Of a stretch of DNA of 64,000 nt, positions 16,451-26,936 are shown piece by piece (position 1 is the stretch's first letter; the number at the start of each line of letters is the position of its first letter). Source of the stretch: Reticulascus tulasneorum (lineage: Eukaryota; Ascomycota; Sordariomycetes; Glomerellales; Reticulascaceae); assembly GCA_001557505.1 (NCBI GenBank), contig LSAX01000004.1, forward strand, positions 558,001-622,000, read 5' to 3'. The notes below the pieces were generated by a model. It saw nothing but the letters and a program-made list of their open reading frames with translations, made no database searches and was not told where the DNA came from. Made by a program: the position numbers and the translations under genes.

Positions 16451-18412
16451 ATGACCAAGTCGGTGTCTTCGAGCGGCCACCGGCGGAAGCCGGGCCTTTC
16501 CTGGACCAACCCCGAAAGATATTGCGGTGAATTTATTGCCCCACTGCCGGAAGGGAAGTCTTGCTGGGCCGCGGTGGGTCCGGTAGCTGAGGCCTGGAAG
16601 ACCATATCGCGGAAAATCATAGGATTGATCGAAACGAAGCCGGAGCTGCAAGGTGGAGATCACAATGCCGACGTGCGGTTTGCCTTTTATATGATCGGCA
16701 AGACCAAATCCACAGCATCGCCAATGATTATCTTCTGTTCTACCGATGTCATAGTCAGAAAGAACATTCGAAAAGCTGTCCGACAAAGCGATATTCTGAA
16801 CGACTATCCCCAGTTCAACTTGGGGGACACATCGTCGCTATGGACGGGTTTCGAGAGTACACCGGAGACTGCGCAGCGGCCCTCGGCATACGTGCCGGCG
16901 AGGGAGGGACAGTCTCTGAGGGCTCTAGCTCTAAGGTTCCGGCCACCCGCCCAAGCTGGGGCAAGCGCGACGTTGTCATCTAGAAGCAAGATTCCTGAGA
17001 CTGTTGTTTCTAGAACCTCAGACGATACTATTCTTAGCAGAACCTTTCCATTGCAGGACAGCGCGAGCGCCCATTTTACGACGCCATCCACGGCGACAAG
17101 GGGAAGCATGGAGTCAAGGAGCGAAAGCCTTTCGCAAAGTTCGATACACTCTAGGTCGACTGCCGCATCTTCAAAAACCACGGTACACTTAGACGCCGGA
17201 CAGTCCTTCTCCAACACTCGCACGATCAAGGGGGAGGCTTCATCAGATGAGCTAGAGAGCACAAGTGAAGACGACTTCTACTCGGTGTCCGGGGAATCCG
17301 AGGAACCAGAGCTCCTGGAGAGTGATGACTGTCTGATCCCAGAGATTCGTCTAATTATGACGGTACTCCTCGACGATTATGCTGCATACCGAGTACGTCC
17401 CACTGGGCCACAAGCTTCAGCAAGCTCGCAAGTTTCCTCCTTCGGCCCCAATAATGTTGCAGACACACTCCGGGTGTCATCAAAACGGCCAGCCAAGCGA
17501 GGATACCACGACGATGAGTCTGCAGACGACTCAGGTCCGCCTGATAGGCTGGCCAAGCATGCGAAACGCTCTGCTGTAAACGGAAGGCTATTTGCATGTC
17601 CTTATTATAAGAATGACTGCCGCAAGTATGTAAGTTGCGCCAGAAGAGTTCTGCGACGAGTAAACTACGTCAAGCAACACTTGCACAATCATCACCGACA
17701 GCCAATTCGCTGCGTTCGCTGCCAAGTGGTGTTTTCAACCAGGGATCTCGAAGAACGACACCTCTTGGACGACGAGCGCTGTCCAGTTCTGCAACGAGTA
17801 GAAGATGACGGTATTTCGGAACCACAAGCCGTCCAGCTACACCGTCGCGGGCGTGTGGGGACGACGCAGGAACAACAGTGGTTCAACATGTGGGACATCG
17901 TCTTCCCTGCATTAGACAGGCCAGAATCACCGTATCTTGATGACAACGGTCTCATTGAGAATATGACGAATTTTCGATCCTTCGTGGAAACAAATGGCCG
18001 AGCCACCGCAAGGCAGATCTTACAGGAACGTGGGTTTTGGACTGTCGAGAATGAACAACGTGGCTTGGATCAGGCGGTGATTGCCGCCATGGATACGCTT
18101 TCTGAGGAGTACGTGTCGCAGTCGCTATCAGGGGCTGTAGCAGCAACGACAGCAAATGATATCGAGCCGACAAACGCGCTGCAAAGACCAACTGGTTACA
18201 CGCCCTCGTATGATGGTGTAGACGGAACCATTACAGCTGAATATGGTGGGTGGATGCAAGAAGATTTTCCAAATTGGAGAGAAGATGATAGCTTGGATGG
18301 TGCCATGCTTTCTGGCATCATAGAGCCCCATACCTTGGAGCGGATCGGAAATACTAACTATGACCATGCCGCTCAATTTCATAGACATGGTAGCAATCAA
18401 CGACCGGCGTAG
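16451..18412 (+). CDS. fungal C2H2-type zinc-finger protein
   Basis: 653 residues in one exon, ATG at 16451. Residues 20-135 form a conserved-looking domain (FAFYMIGKTKS..PMIIFCSTDVIVRKNIRKAV..SDILNDYPQFNLG). From memory, comparable segments occur at the N-terminus of fungal proteins that also carry trypsin-like domains. A serine-rich low-complexity stretch spans about 140-300. At about 380-455 lie atypical zinc fingers: FACPYYKNDC...VKQHLHNHH, then IRCVRCQVVFSTRDLEERH...C. The block QQWFNMWDIVFPALDRPESPYLD follows, the usual tail of this Sordariomycete/Dothideomycete family. Its members are annotated only as C2H2 proteins; DNA binding is unproven. The C-terminus is acidic. It sits between the F-box fusion gene and two HET genes. 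Confidence 0.8.
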   Translation: MTKSVSSSGHRRKPGLSWTNPERYCGEFIAPLPEGKSCWAAVGPVAEAWKTISRKIIGLIETKPELQGGDHNADVRFAFYMIGKTKSTASPMIIFCSTDVIVRKNIRKAVRQSDILNDYPQFNLGDTSSLWTGFESTPETAQRPSAYVPAREGQSLRALALRFRPPAQAGASATLSSRSKIPETVVSRTSDDTILSRTFPLQDSASAHFTTPSTATRGSMESRSESLSQSSIHSRSTAASSKTTVHLDAGQSFSNTRTIKGEASSDELESTSEDDFYSVSGESEEPELLESDDCLIPEIRLIMTVLLDDYAAYRVRPTGPQASASSQVSSFGPNNVADTLRVSSKRPAKRGYHDDESADDSGPPDRLAKHAKRSAVNGRLFACPYYKNDCRKYVSCARRVLRRVNYVKQHLHNHHRQPIRCVRCQVVFSTRDLEERHLLDDERCPVLQRVEDDGISEPQAVQLHRRGRVGTTQEQQWFNMWDIVFPALDRPESPYLDDNGLIENMTNFRSFVETNGRATARQILQERGFWTVENEQRGLDQAVIAAMDTLSEEYVSQSLSGAVAATTANDIEPTNALQRPTGYTPSYDGVDGTITAEYGGWMQEDFPNWREDDSLDGAMLSGIIEPHTLERIGNTNYDHAAQFHRHGSNQRPA

Positions 18413-20008
18413 ACGCGGGTGTTTTGTTCGACCAGAATCATCATTTTTCGATATCATAGCGGCAGGTTTACAATAGTTGTTTCCTGGAAACATACAGGTT
18501 AGAAGCATAGGGCTATATAACTCAAGGAGAACTAATGTTGAGATCTATCGTCTAGCGGAAGAGGGAATGGTCGTAAGGCAAAGGAAAGATGTCTGAGCAG
18601 GGCACTTCGACTTCCGTCTCAGAGGGCCTACTTGCCTTGCAAAAGCGATACCACCTATCGGTGTGCTCTCAGCTTTGCACAGATGACTCATATTTTAGGA
18701 AGAATAGGCACCATACTAGCTTATAAATACATCACTACAGCACATGTGTTCCAGTTGCCTGGGCGATAAGACCGTTCCTCAGAGGCGGCATTAAAACCCC
18801 ATAAATCCAGATTCGGATCACTCACCACACTTTATATATCGATCAACTACTCTGTTTTAAACAGGCTCATGTCATATTTAGATCCATGGAGTCTCATTTT
18901 AGGCGTCTACTGGGATACAACCACTCTACTGAGAACATAGCGGCGGCAATATGTTCAGCTTCGCGTGGCAACGGGGTTTATTGTACAGCGAAGGACTAAC
19001 GGATCAGAAGATTAGGAATTGGGATACGCTAGCATTGAACAGACGGGTTAATTTATGCACAGACACGTTGCCCTAGGCTATTTAGTGCCTTTATCAAGAC
19101 ATTTGCACAAGTCGAGTCGTTCATTTCTCCCAAGATATCACAACCTAGATATCCAAGCCACTGGATCCACAAATCCCACATATGCAGAGTCGCCATACTC
19201 AGGGCCATGTTGAACTGATTCGACTACAGACTTGCTCCAGAGACACTCAAACTAGAAAATGATGACCAGACGGCTGCCTGCTCGACAAATCGAGGTGGGC
19301 ACCACCTGCCAGACGTCAATTCGTCAACAAAAAAGCCAAGGGATACGACCGAGCACTCGCAACAAGCCGGGCAGCTGGAGAAAATTCGACCAGTACATCC
19401 ACATTGAACCATATGAGAGGAAACCAGGAAAAAGCAGAAATAGGACTGTAAGCACTATGTGTTGGCCTGCGGGATTCTTCTCTTTCCACAAACTCCGATC
19501 ACGCTTGTACCAAATGGGGACAAGAAGCCAAGCGACAAGCGCGACTGCTGCGCTGCGATCATGAAACCGACAGAAGCGTTCATATGCTCTCGAATTGGAT
19601 CGTTGGGAAACCACTGACGCGTCAGCTTTGACGCGTTTGTCCTGTTGAGTTCAGCTTCAAAGTTATGGAGTAGCAGCTATCATGTCGGAACTGAGCTCTA
19701 AGAATATTTAGTGCATCCCATCAGCCACAGGGAAGGCACTAGTGCAGGGTTGTGTTGCCGTTGGCTCGATGCGCAGGTTGCCCGCAGCGGCTTTCCCGTT
19801 CAGGGCTCATGATTTGCGTATTCTCTGAGGTGGTACATTCTAGTTGCATGACTAGCACCATGCATGGTGTCGGGGTATGGCCAGACTGGCACGACAGGCT
19901 CTCCTACATTATATCCTCTATATTCCTCACAAAAATGAGTGACCTGTGCATCCGATTTGGATCTCTAGATTCATTATTCTTATCCATTCATTCTCTATCA
20001 GCCACATC
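18413..20008. other. intergenic, upstream of first HET gene
   Basis: 1.6 kb without a convincing coding frame. It contains the palindrome TGACGCGTCA at 19615-19624 and a second ACGCGT at 19631-19636. Confidence 0.5.
19615..19636. promoter_or_regulatory. paired ACGCGT motifs, one in a perfect 10-bp palindrome
   Basis: TGACGCGTCA at 19615-19624 and TTGACGCGTTT around 19631-19636 share TGACGCGT. ACGCGT is the core bound by MBF-type factors, and TGACG..CGTCA half-sites suit bZIP factors. They lie about 380 bases before the HET gene start. Function is not shown. Confidence 0.3.
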
Positions 20009-22150
20009 ATGGGTTTGTGGAAGCGGCTAACCAAGAAGAAGGAGAAAGGGGATCAAACCGATTTTGCATCCAGCTCACAGCTTCCGCACACTCATACAGC
20101 TCCCGTACCGGCCACGGCCAGGAAGCGAAACGATGTCCAAGATCACAGCTCTACCCCCTTGTATTACTCCCTTGACAGCAGTCGGAGTGAGACCCGGTTT
20201 CTAGAGATTAGACCTACCAACAATGCTGAGGCGCCAGTTATTTGCAATCTCTCGACTGCGTCCTTGAACGACTGTGGGGCTTACCATGCCCTCTCTTATG
20301 CGTGGGGTTCGCCGACCAGTACTGGATCGGTGTTGTGCAATGGCGCCAGGCGCACGATCACGGCAAATCTCGAGGCTGCTCTTCGCCGCTTGCGAGCCTC
20401 GGGTTACGTCAACACGCCGCTATGGATTGACGCATTGTGCATCAACCAGGAGGATCTACCCGAGCGCAGTAACCAGGTGCGGATCATGGGACGCATCTAT
20501 GAATCCGCCACTCAGGTCATCATATGGCTTGGGGAGGAGGAAGAGGGAAGCTCCGAGGCCATGGACTTGATTACTAAGTGGGCTTCAATGCATGAGTACA
20601 TCTCTCCCGACTACTACGAGGGAGAAGATCCGGCGGCATCCATAGATGACCTGATGATCCCCATACTCTACCCTACAGACTCTCCAGGTGCCGCCATAGA
20701 TCTGGAAGACAGCTTTGGACAGGCAGACTACCCCTTTGACAAGTGGTCGTATGATATGATGAACCGATTCCATGAGAAACACTTCGCCTACGCTTCAGTT
20801 TGTACTGAGGAGAATAGGAGCGTTTTTAGCGAATCGGCGTGGACGGCTGTCAGCAAGTTCCTGGAGAGGCCATGGTGGGGAAGATGTTGGGTTATCCAAG
20901 AGGCCGTTCAGGCTAAGGCCCTTGTTATTCAATGTGGCCCCAGGCAGTTCGCCTGGGCAACTCTTTGGAAGTGTGTCGTGGTCTGGAATATGTTTCGCGC
21001 TCGCTCCAGCAAGCACACTCCTGACGCAACGTTCGAGACCTTATGGCTGATCGTCAGCGACGGACAAAAGCGCTTCGCCATCATCGAGAAACTGCGAAGA
21101 GCAAAGCTGCTACGAGATCCCAGGATGACGCTGACCAACATCCTGGCCATGTGTCGAGGATTCGAGGCAAGCGACCCTCGCGACAAGATATATTCCATTC
21201 TCGGCATCGCTACCGACGGATTCACTGTCGTACCTGACTACTCTAAGTCCATTGAGGAAGTATACACAGAATTCACTAAGGAAGAGATCCGACGGACAAA
21301 GAAGCTAGATATTCTTGCCCATTGCGCGTTATACCCTGGAGCCTCTCCCGCCACAGGGCGGAGCTGGGTACCCTCATGGAACTCACCTAATCCGCCAGAG
21401 CAACTTTGTAACTTCGACTTTCCTATTTATCCTTTTCACGGTATAAAGCCATCCCACTCCATAACACGCCACGGAGAGCAGATTTCAGCAGAGCTTCTCA
21501 GAATAGGCGGTCTCTGCTATGACACGGTCGTCAGCAGCACCGATGCCTACAACCTCCTCCATTCAGGGCAGGCTGGGCGGACATGGGATTGGCTAAAGTG
21601 GATACTGGATCCAAGCTGCCCACCCTATCCGACCGGGGGCACTCGTGGAGCAGCTTTCCTGCGGGCGTGCTTGAGGGACCAGAACCCAACAAAGCCGGAG
21701 AGACTTGGAGACGGGGAAGACTTCGACGCCGTACTCGCTCTATTCTACCTAATGCTTATGAATTTCAACGACATCCCAATGCCGACGATCCTAAGGGTCG
21801 CATACGGCATGGAGTGTTCGATGGGCGCGCAGCAGGAAATTGCGGCGGTGATGATGGACGCATCCAGGTCACTCGGAACCACCGTAGGCTTGGCCATGAT
21901 GAACTGGAACCGGACTATATTCCTGACAGCCAGAGGCTTCGTGGGGATAGCAAACACGGTTGCTGCTCCAGGCGACATCATCTTCGTAGCGCCGGGTTGC
22001 AACGTGATGCATGTAACCTCGCGAGTCCAGGAAGATGATGGAGTATATCTCCTAAAAGGATCTTGTTTCATTTCAGGTGCTATGGACGGACAGGTCGTCA
22101 CGGACCGTGAGGCCGGAAACGTTTCTTTCGAATCGATTTGGGTGTTTTGA
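20009..22150 (+). CDS. HET-domain (heterokaryon incompatibility) protein
   Basis: 713 residues in one exon. The ATG at 20009 (MGLWKRL) is chosen because the frame upstream has only a GTG. A lysine-rich leader precedes the HET domain at about 92-240, which shows the three diagnostic blocks: YHALSYAWG, LWIDALCINQEDLPER and the VRIMGRIYESATQVIIWLGEE segment. The family's usual C-terminal region is present (GFVGIANTVAAPGDIIFVAPG, then DGVYLLKGSCFISG). HET domains are distantly TIR-like and trigger cell death when non-self is sensed in hyphal fusion. Whether this copy acts in incompatibility cannot be read from the sequence. A second HET gene starts 0.8 kb downstream on the same strand but is a different subfamily, so this is not a recent tandem duplicate. 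Confidence 0.93.
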   Translation: MGLWKRLTKKKEKGDQTDFASSSQLPHTHTAPVPATARKRNDVQDHSSTPLYYSLDSSRSETRFLEIRPTNNAEAPVICNLSTASLNDCGAYHALSYAWGSPTSTGSVLCNGARRTITANLEAALRRLRASGYVNTPLWIDALCINQEDLPERSNQVRIMGRIYESATQVIIWLGEEEEGSSEAMDLITKWASMHEYISPDYYEGEDPAASIDDLMIPILYPTDSPGAAIDLEDSFGQADYPFDKWSYDMMNRFHEKHFAYASVCTEENRSVFSESAWTAVSKFLERPWWGRCWVIQEAVQAKALVIQCGPRQFAWATLWKCVVVWNMFRARSSKHTPDATFETLWLIVSDGQKRFAIIEKLRRAKLLRDPRMTLTNILAMCRGFEASDPRDKIYSILGIATDGFTVVPDYSKSIEEVYTEFTKEEIRRTKKLDILAHCALYPGASPATGRSWVPSWNSPNPPEQLCNFDFPIYPFHGIKPSHSITRHGEQISAELLRIGGLCYDTVVSSTDAYNLLHSGQAGRTWDWLKWILDPSCPPYPTGGTRGAAFLRACLRDQNPTKPERLGDGEDFDAVLALFYLMLMNFNDIPMPTILRVAYGMECSMGAQQEIAAVMMDASRSLGTTVGLAMMNWNRTIFLTARGFVGIANTVAAPGDIIFVAPGCNVMHVTSRVQEDDGVYLLKGSCFISGAMDGQVVTDREAGNVSFESIWVF

Positions 22151-22928
22151 TCCCACGAATATGCGTTGGGGTAGCTCCAGCCTCTGGACGTCAACCATTG
22201 GGAGGGTCGGTGAGGAGCCGTAGCGGGCTGCGAAGCGTCGGGGTAAGGGTGCGGCTGAGAGGTAAGTCCAGGGGTTACTCGCAGGGTCAAGTTCCCTGTC
22301 GAGACAAGCAGCCACTGCAATGCACCAAGGCGGTGCGAAACCGCCCCTAATACCGTGGTAGATGTCGTATAGTACACGAATAATAAACCTTCTCACTAAG
22401 ACTCTCGGCAAAGCGGAATATCTCTGCATAATAGCTGGCAAGCACCTGTTTCCATAGATGCCCTTACTCAGATGAAATGAATCAGTAAGCTAGATTCGAT
22501 TGAAGCGAGCCCGCGTGCAGCCCAGTCGGGAAACCTGTGGGCCTGATACGCTAGCTTGGCGAAAATCTCGTTTTCGCCATAAGTGAATGCACCAATTGTG
22601 AGGTTGGAGCTTATCAATTGGCTGAGACTGGAGCAGTCCGCGGCGTATGTTGCGCAATCAGATCTCAGACACATCCAGGGCTATTTCAGGGGAGGACTAA
22701 TATGTAGTGGTAGCCGACTGGTGTATTGCACCACACTGGGACAACCCGCCGCAGAGCGCGAATCATATTCCCCCTAGAGGTTTTTGGGGAAGAAGAGAGG
22801 CAAGGAGGACTTCGGGAACGTCTTAAAATAAGCAGATTTGCAGTACTTGCCTGGAGGAGTGCAAATACCCGTCTCCCAACAAGAATCGGTCGAGTACAGT
22901 TTCTTTGTGGCTCCCAAGATAGAAAGAA
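22151..22928. other. intergenic between two HET genes
   Basis: About 780 bases; short frames only, no coding or repeat signal. Confidence 0.5.
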
Positions 22929-25385
22929 ATGGATCTGTCCTTCCTTGGCGCGCTGATGGGCACTCCAGAGCTGGTTGGTGAGCAACGCGGACCAAAGAGC
23001 TCCCACTTGGTTCAACTTCGATACCAAGGCCTCTGGAGAGAATATCAAAACCGTATCGAGAAGCCGCTTGCGAGAGACGTGGTAGAGACGCCGCTCAGAG
23101 TGGCAGAAGCAAGGGCTGTAGCTCCGCGAGAGACTCTCTGCCGTGTTTGCCGGGAGATTGACTGGCCTGCAACGTCTGCTGCACCCCTACCCGACTCGAC
23201 CGGAAAATTCGCACCTGTTCACTTTGATCTCGGGTTCGTCGAGGACATCGCGTTAACAAAGAACTGCTCGCTATGTCGTTTAGTAACAGTTGCGCTGTCT
23301 AAAGCCAGCCCGGTTCAGTTGGTCAGCCGATGGGGCAAGCAGCGAACTCGTTGCTACGTTCCCAATGTTGGCCTCGTTGCGACGGATCATGGCCCTCGGC
23401 GAATCTTCTGGGAGCTGCCTATATACGTGGAATCGGTGGACCCTGGACCGGACGTCATGAAACTGTCGTATACCCCATGTTTCCGCTTGGATTCCGCTGA
23501 TAGTCGAAAAGTACACGCACCAGAGGGCGTACAGCGATTAGCGAAGAGAATCAACACTGAACAGTGCAACCCTGGTTTCATCGCCGAAGCGCTCCAGCTG
23601 TGCACAAGAGAGCATCATAGTGACAAGGTGCGAGGCGGTGCAGACTGTACGCAGCGGAGAGACTGGCTTCCCAGCGATATGCACGAGCTTGACCGAGAAG
23701 GTTCATATGCAGGGCTCCCCGGGTGCCTCCGCATGATTGACGTCCGGAACAAGTGTGTTGTCGACGCTCCGCGTGATTGTCAATATGTGGCGCTGTCATA
23801 CGTCTGGGGAGGGTCCAGTTTCATTCAGCTGACGCGAGCGAATTATGCCTTGCTAACCTCCACTGGTGGTCTGGCCGAAGTGGTGCTCCCGATCACAATT
23901 GCGGATGCCATGACGGCAACCGAGCACGCAAGACAGAAATACCTGTGGGTTGATGCTCTCTGCATAATTCAAGACGACTATGAAGACAAGGCTGTTCAAA
24001 TCAAAAACATGGGGGCTGTATATAGCTACGCAACAATGACAATCGTCGCCGCCGCCGGTGTGGACGCTGACTCTGGACTCGCGGGAATCCGACCGAATTC
24101 CCGCGATCATCGGGCAGCTCAGCATATCGAAAAAATCAAGCACGTAAACTTCATCACTATGGGGCCAACGCTACGTGAGTCGTTGCAGGCGTCCAACTGG
24201 TCGACGCGGGGCTGGACATACCAGGAGTACATCTTGTCTCGGCGACTGTTGGTCTTCACGACCACGCGCGTTTATTTCGTATGCTCCCAGGATGCCGTAT
24301 GCGAGGATACCGAGCATATGAGCAGCTCTGCTAGACTTGGATTTCTTGTAGAGGGGGGGACTCGCTTTGGCCCGCCGTTAAACAATCAGTTCGAATCGCG
24401 CACCAGCCAACCGAATCGCCCCTTTGATCCTTACACTTATCCGTGGAAGACATATTGCAACATGGTCGAGAACTACACGCCCCGCAAACTAACCAAGAAT
24501 GAAGATGTTCTCAATGCAGTTGATGGTATCCTTCGAATCTTAACCTGCCGTATGGTGAGATCGTTCCTGATTGCCGGCATGCCGGAGCACTGTCTCGAAC
24601 AGGCGCTTATGTGGCTCCATACTGGCCCAGCTCATAGACGTTTCCCCCCTGAAAGTCACGAGGTTGCCAGGTTTCCATCCTGGTCGTGGGCCGGCTGGAT
24701 TGGTCCAGCTGCCTATGAGAACATACCCAGAGAGCACTACCGTGAGGTCGACAAGTGGTATCTGCAGCCGAATGGGAACTGCGACCCGGTACTGCTGGAC
24801 AACGACCACATCGAAAACCCTTTCATCCTTATGAAATCAAGGGAAGCAGAAATGGCCAAGCGGATGCAGAGTCCAAATACCCACCTCTTCACCAACTTTG
24901 AGCAATGCTTGCTGAAGTTTAGCAGTCGCTCCGCCATGTTCTATGTCGACATGAGGAACAGTTCAGCGATAGGCCAGTTCGAGACTCATCCCGGCGCACA
25001 TCTTTACCCCATATACGCATATGTCACCCCAGGCGATCCAAAGCACGTGGGGTGCGTGATCTGCACAGACGCTCAGGCCGAGGAGCAGCGACAGTGGGCG
25101 GAAACCAAGGGAGCTGAGCCGTTTGCCGTTCCTGCAGAGTTCGTGATCTTGTCGAGTACACCACGTGCGTGGCAGGCTTCACTTCCCCTGGGCAATCTGG
25201 CATCCATATATGACGAAAACGAGTTTGAATACTATGCTAAGCAGAAGTTGGTCTACAATCTAATGTGGATACGGCCATTTACCGGGTCAACCACACACAG
25301 GACTCGCATCACAGTAGGGCAGATCCACATAGATGGATGGAAAATGGGGGAAGAAGCCTCTGAACAGGAGTACATGTATGGCTAG
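22929..25385 (+). CDS. HET-domain protein with N-terminal cysteine motif
   Basis: 818 residues, single exon, ATG at 22929 in a purine-rich context (AGAAAGAAATGG). Paired cysteine motifs CRVCREIDW and NCSLCRLV in the first 130 residues form the putative zinc-binding head common in this HET subclass. The HET domain starts at about residue 286 with YVALSYVWGG, followed by YLWVDALCIIQDDYEDK and VYSYATMTIVAAAG. RGWTYQEYILSRRLLVF, the usual block after the HET core, is present. Compared with the upstream gene it differs in length, head and sequence. It is likely a cytosolic cell-death effector by family, not by direct evidence here. Confidence 0.93.
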   Translation: MDLSFLGALMGTPELVGEQRGPKSSHLVQLRYQGLWREYQNRIEKPLARDVVETPLRVAEARAVAPRETLCRVCREIDWPATSAAPLPDSTGKFAPVHFDLGFVEDIALTKNCSLCRLVTVALSKASPVQLVSRWGKQRTRCYVPNVGLVATDHGPRRIFWELPIYVESVDPGPDVMKLSYTPCFRLDSADSRKVHAPEGVQRLAKRINTEQCNPGFIAEALQLCTREHHSDKVRGGADCTQRRDWLPSDMHELDREGSYAGLPGCLRMIDVRNKCVVDAPRDCQYVALSYVWGGSSFIQLTRANYALLTSTGGLAEVVLPITIADAMTATEHARQKYLWVDALCIIQDDYEDKAVQIKNMGAVYSYATMTIVAAAGVDADSGLAGIRPNSRDHRAAQHIEKIKHVNFITMGPTLRESLQASNWSTRGWTYQEYILSRRLLVFTTTRVYFVCSQDAVCEDTEHMSSSARLGFLVEGGTRFGPPLNNQFESRTSQPNRPFDPYTYPWKTYCNMVENYTPRKLTKNEDVLNAVDGILRILTCRMVRSFLIAGMPEHCLEQALMWLHTGPAHRRFPPESHEVARFPSWSWAGWIGPAAYENIPREHYREVDKWYLQPNGNCDPVLLDNDHIENPFILMKSREAEMAKRMQSPNTHLFTNFEQCLLKFSSRSAMFYVDMRNSSAIGQFETHPGAHLYPIYAYVTPGDPKHVGCVICTDAQAEEQRQWAETKGAEPFAVPAEFVILSSTPRAWQASLPLGNLASIYDENEFEYYAKQKLVYNLMWIRPFTGSTTHRTRITVGQIHIDGWKMGEEASEQEYMYG

Positions 25386-25559
25386 TTCATCAATAATCTC
25401 GACGACAGGGAGACCGTAGAGGGAAGTGGGCAGGAGTTATGGATGTATCGCGATCAAGCCGCCAAACGAACGTGCAGTATCGGGTGACAATAGGTACATG
25501 TTAAGTGGCTTCTGCTCTCTCTGTTGACCAACTCCGTTTGTCCAACCGATAAAGTCGCA

Positions 25560-26936
25560 CTAGGCGTCGTTTGAACTTGAGAGCATACAGCCAGCGGCCG
25601 TGAACACTCGTTCCAGTCGAAACGATGTCGGCATCCATTCGGGCTCCCCACCCGTCATCATCTCAACAAGAGCCTCAGCGCATCGGAAGGCCATAGCCAT
25701 ACCATGGCCGTTCATACCTACCGATATCCATAACCCCTTCTCACCAGGCGCCTCGCCCACCAGAGGGAACGAATCAGGCGTGTAGGCAACAATGCCAGTC
25801 CAGTCCCGAACAGAGGCGCCTTCTTCGCCCCATTTCTCATGGCCGAAAAAGCCCATTGCGGCATGTTGAAGATAGTTTGCGATACCCGCATGAACCACCG
25901 AGTCATCCGTAGTATTTCTCTCTCCCGTTTTGGAAAGACTTTTCGCGCCCCCGTACAATACATCACCTTCGCCCCTGAGACCCGGCGCCCGCGACATGAA
26001 GTAGTCTCCAGTGGCTATGTCGACCAAGCCAATGCTCTTCCGCAGCACTGGGTCGCCTTCAATGTTCTTTCCAGGGCGTATGGCGGCGACTTGGTTTCGA
26101 GCTGGCACCAAGAACTTTGTGGCTGCCAAGCCGGAGTGCAGGGCGTTAGTGTAGCCGTTGGTAGCCAGAACCACGTTGCTGGCTCGAACTGTGCCTTTAT
26201 CTGTCTCGACTTCCCAAATAGCCCCGGACCTATAGACTCTAGTCGCCAGGGTACCCGTTTGCAGGTTCAATCCCTTCTCGAGAGACAACTCAAGCATGCG
26301 ACACACCAACAAATAGGGATTTTGTGTATGTGCTGGATAGGTCACACAACCCAAAATACTGGCTATGCCCATGTACTTTCTCGCCTCAGCACCGTGTCGC
26401 ACTTCGAAATTCATCGTGGCTCTTGTGTTAGGCCTCCTCTGTTGTACCTCTTCTCGGAAGCGATTCACCTCTAGCGCTTCGGCCCACCCGTTCTCGGTCA
26501 GATAGACGTCGGCTGTCTCAACATTTTGAAAATCGCATTCTACATCGTGCGCACGCACGAACTCGGCAATGTCTTGCACATTCTCCTGCTCTAACCTATC
26601 CAGCCGAAGCGCCTCATCCTCACCAAAGGCGTCGTAATACTTCTTGAAATCCAACCACCGTCCGGCTCGGCAATGACCGCCGTTTCGACCTGATGCTCCC
26701 GATGCGGCGGTGCGCGCCTCGAGCATCAAGATGGAAAGTTTGGGGTCTCGCGACAACAGCTTATAGGCCACAGCTGCACCCGATATGCCTGAGCCGATAA
26801 TGACATAGTCGAACGTTGCGGAAGTTGGGAGTTGGGAGGTCGTGCGATGGCTGGCGATGGCGTGGGGTGGGAGCTGCCAGTATGACTCGGTGGGATGCCG
26901 CTGAGGAAATCCCGGGGGTGAGTCTCCGCCGCCCAT
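25560..26936 (-). CDS. FAD-dependent oxidoreductase of the DAO family
   Basis: 458 residues from the ATG at 26936; a longer frame to 26999 would need a TTG start. The Rossmann dinucleotide motif YVIIGSGISGAAVAYKLL lies at about 44-61, followed by the acidic end LEAR and the flavin motif SGASGRNGGHCRAG. The C-terminal VGMNGHGMAMAFRCAEALVEMM is the second FAD contact seen in amine and amino-acid oxidases such as gamma-glutamylputrescine or glycine oxidases. It probably oxidises an amine substrate with oxygen; which one is unknown. No clear signal peptide is visible. It ends about 170 bases from the 3' end of the second HET gene, convergently. Confidence 0.9.
   Translation of the reverse strand: MGGGDSPPGFPQRHPTESYWQLPPHAIASHRTTSQLPTSATFDYVIIGSGISGAAVAYKLLSRDPKLSILMLEARTAASGASGRNGGHCRAGRWLDFKKYYDAFGEDEALRLDRLEQENVQDIAEFVRAHDVECDFQNVETADVYLTENGWAEALEVNRFREEVQQRRPNTRATMNFEVRHGAEARKYMGIASILGCVTYPAHTQNPYLLVCRMLELSLEKGLNLQTGTLATRVYRSGAIWEVETDKGTVRASNVVLATNGYTNALHSGLAATKFLVPARNQVAAIRPGKNIEGDPVLRKSIGLVDIATGDYFMSRAPGLRGEGDVLYGGAKSLSKTGERNTTDDSVVHAGIANYLQHAAMGFFGHEKWGEEGASVRDWTGIVAYTPDSFPLVGEAPGEKGLWISVGMNGHGMAMAFRCAEALVEMMTGGEPEWMPTSFRLERVFTAAGCMLSSSNDA

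Noticed and set aside
20009..25385. Tandem duplication of the two adjacent HET genes
   Set aside because: They differ in length, N-terminal head and sequence outside the HET core, so they are not recent copies of one another.
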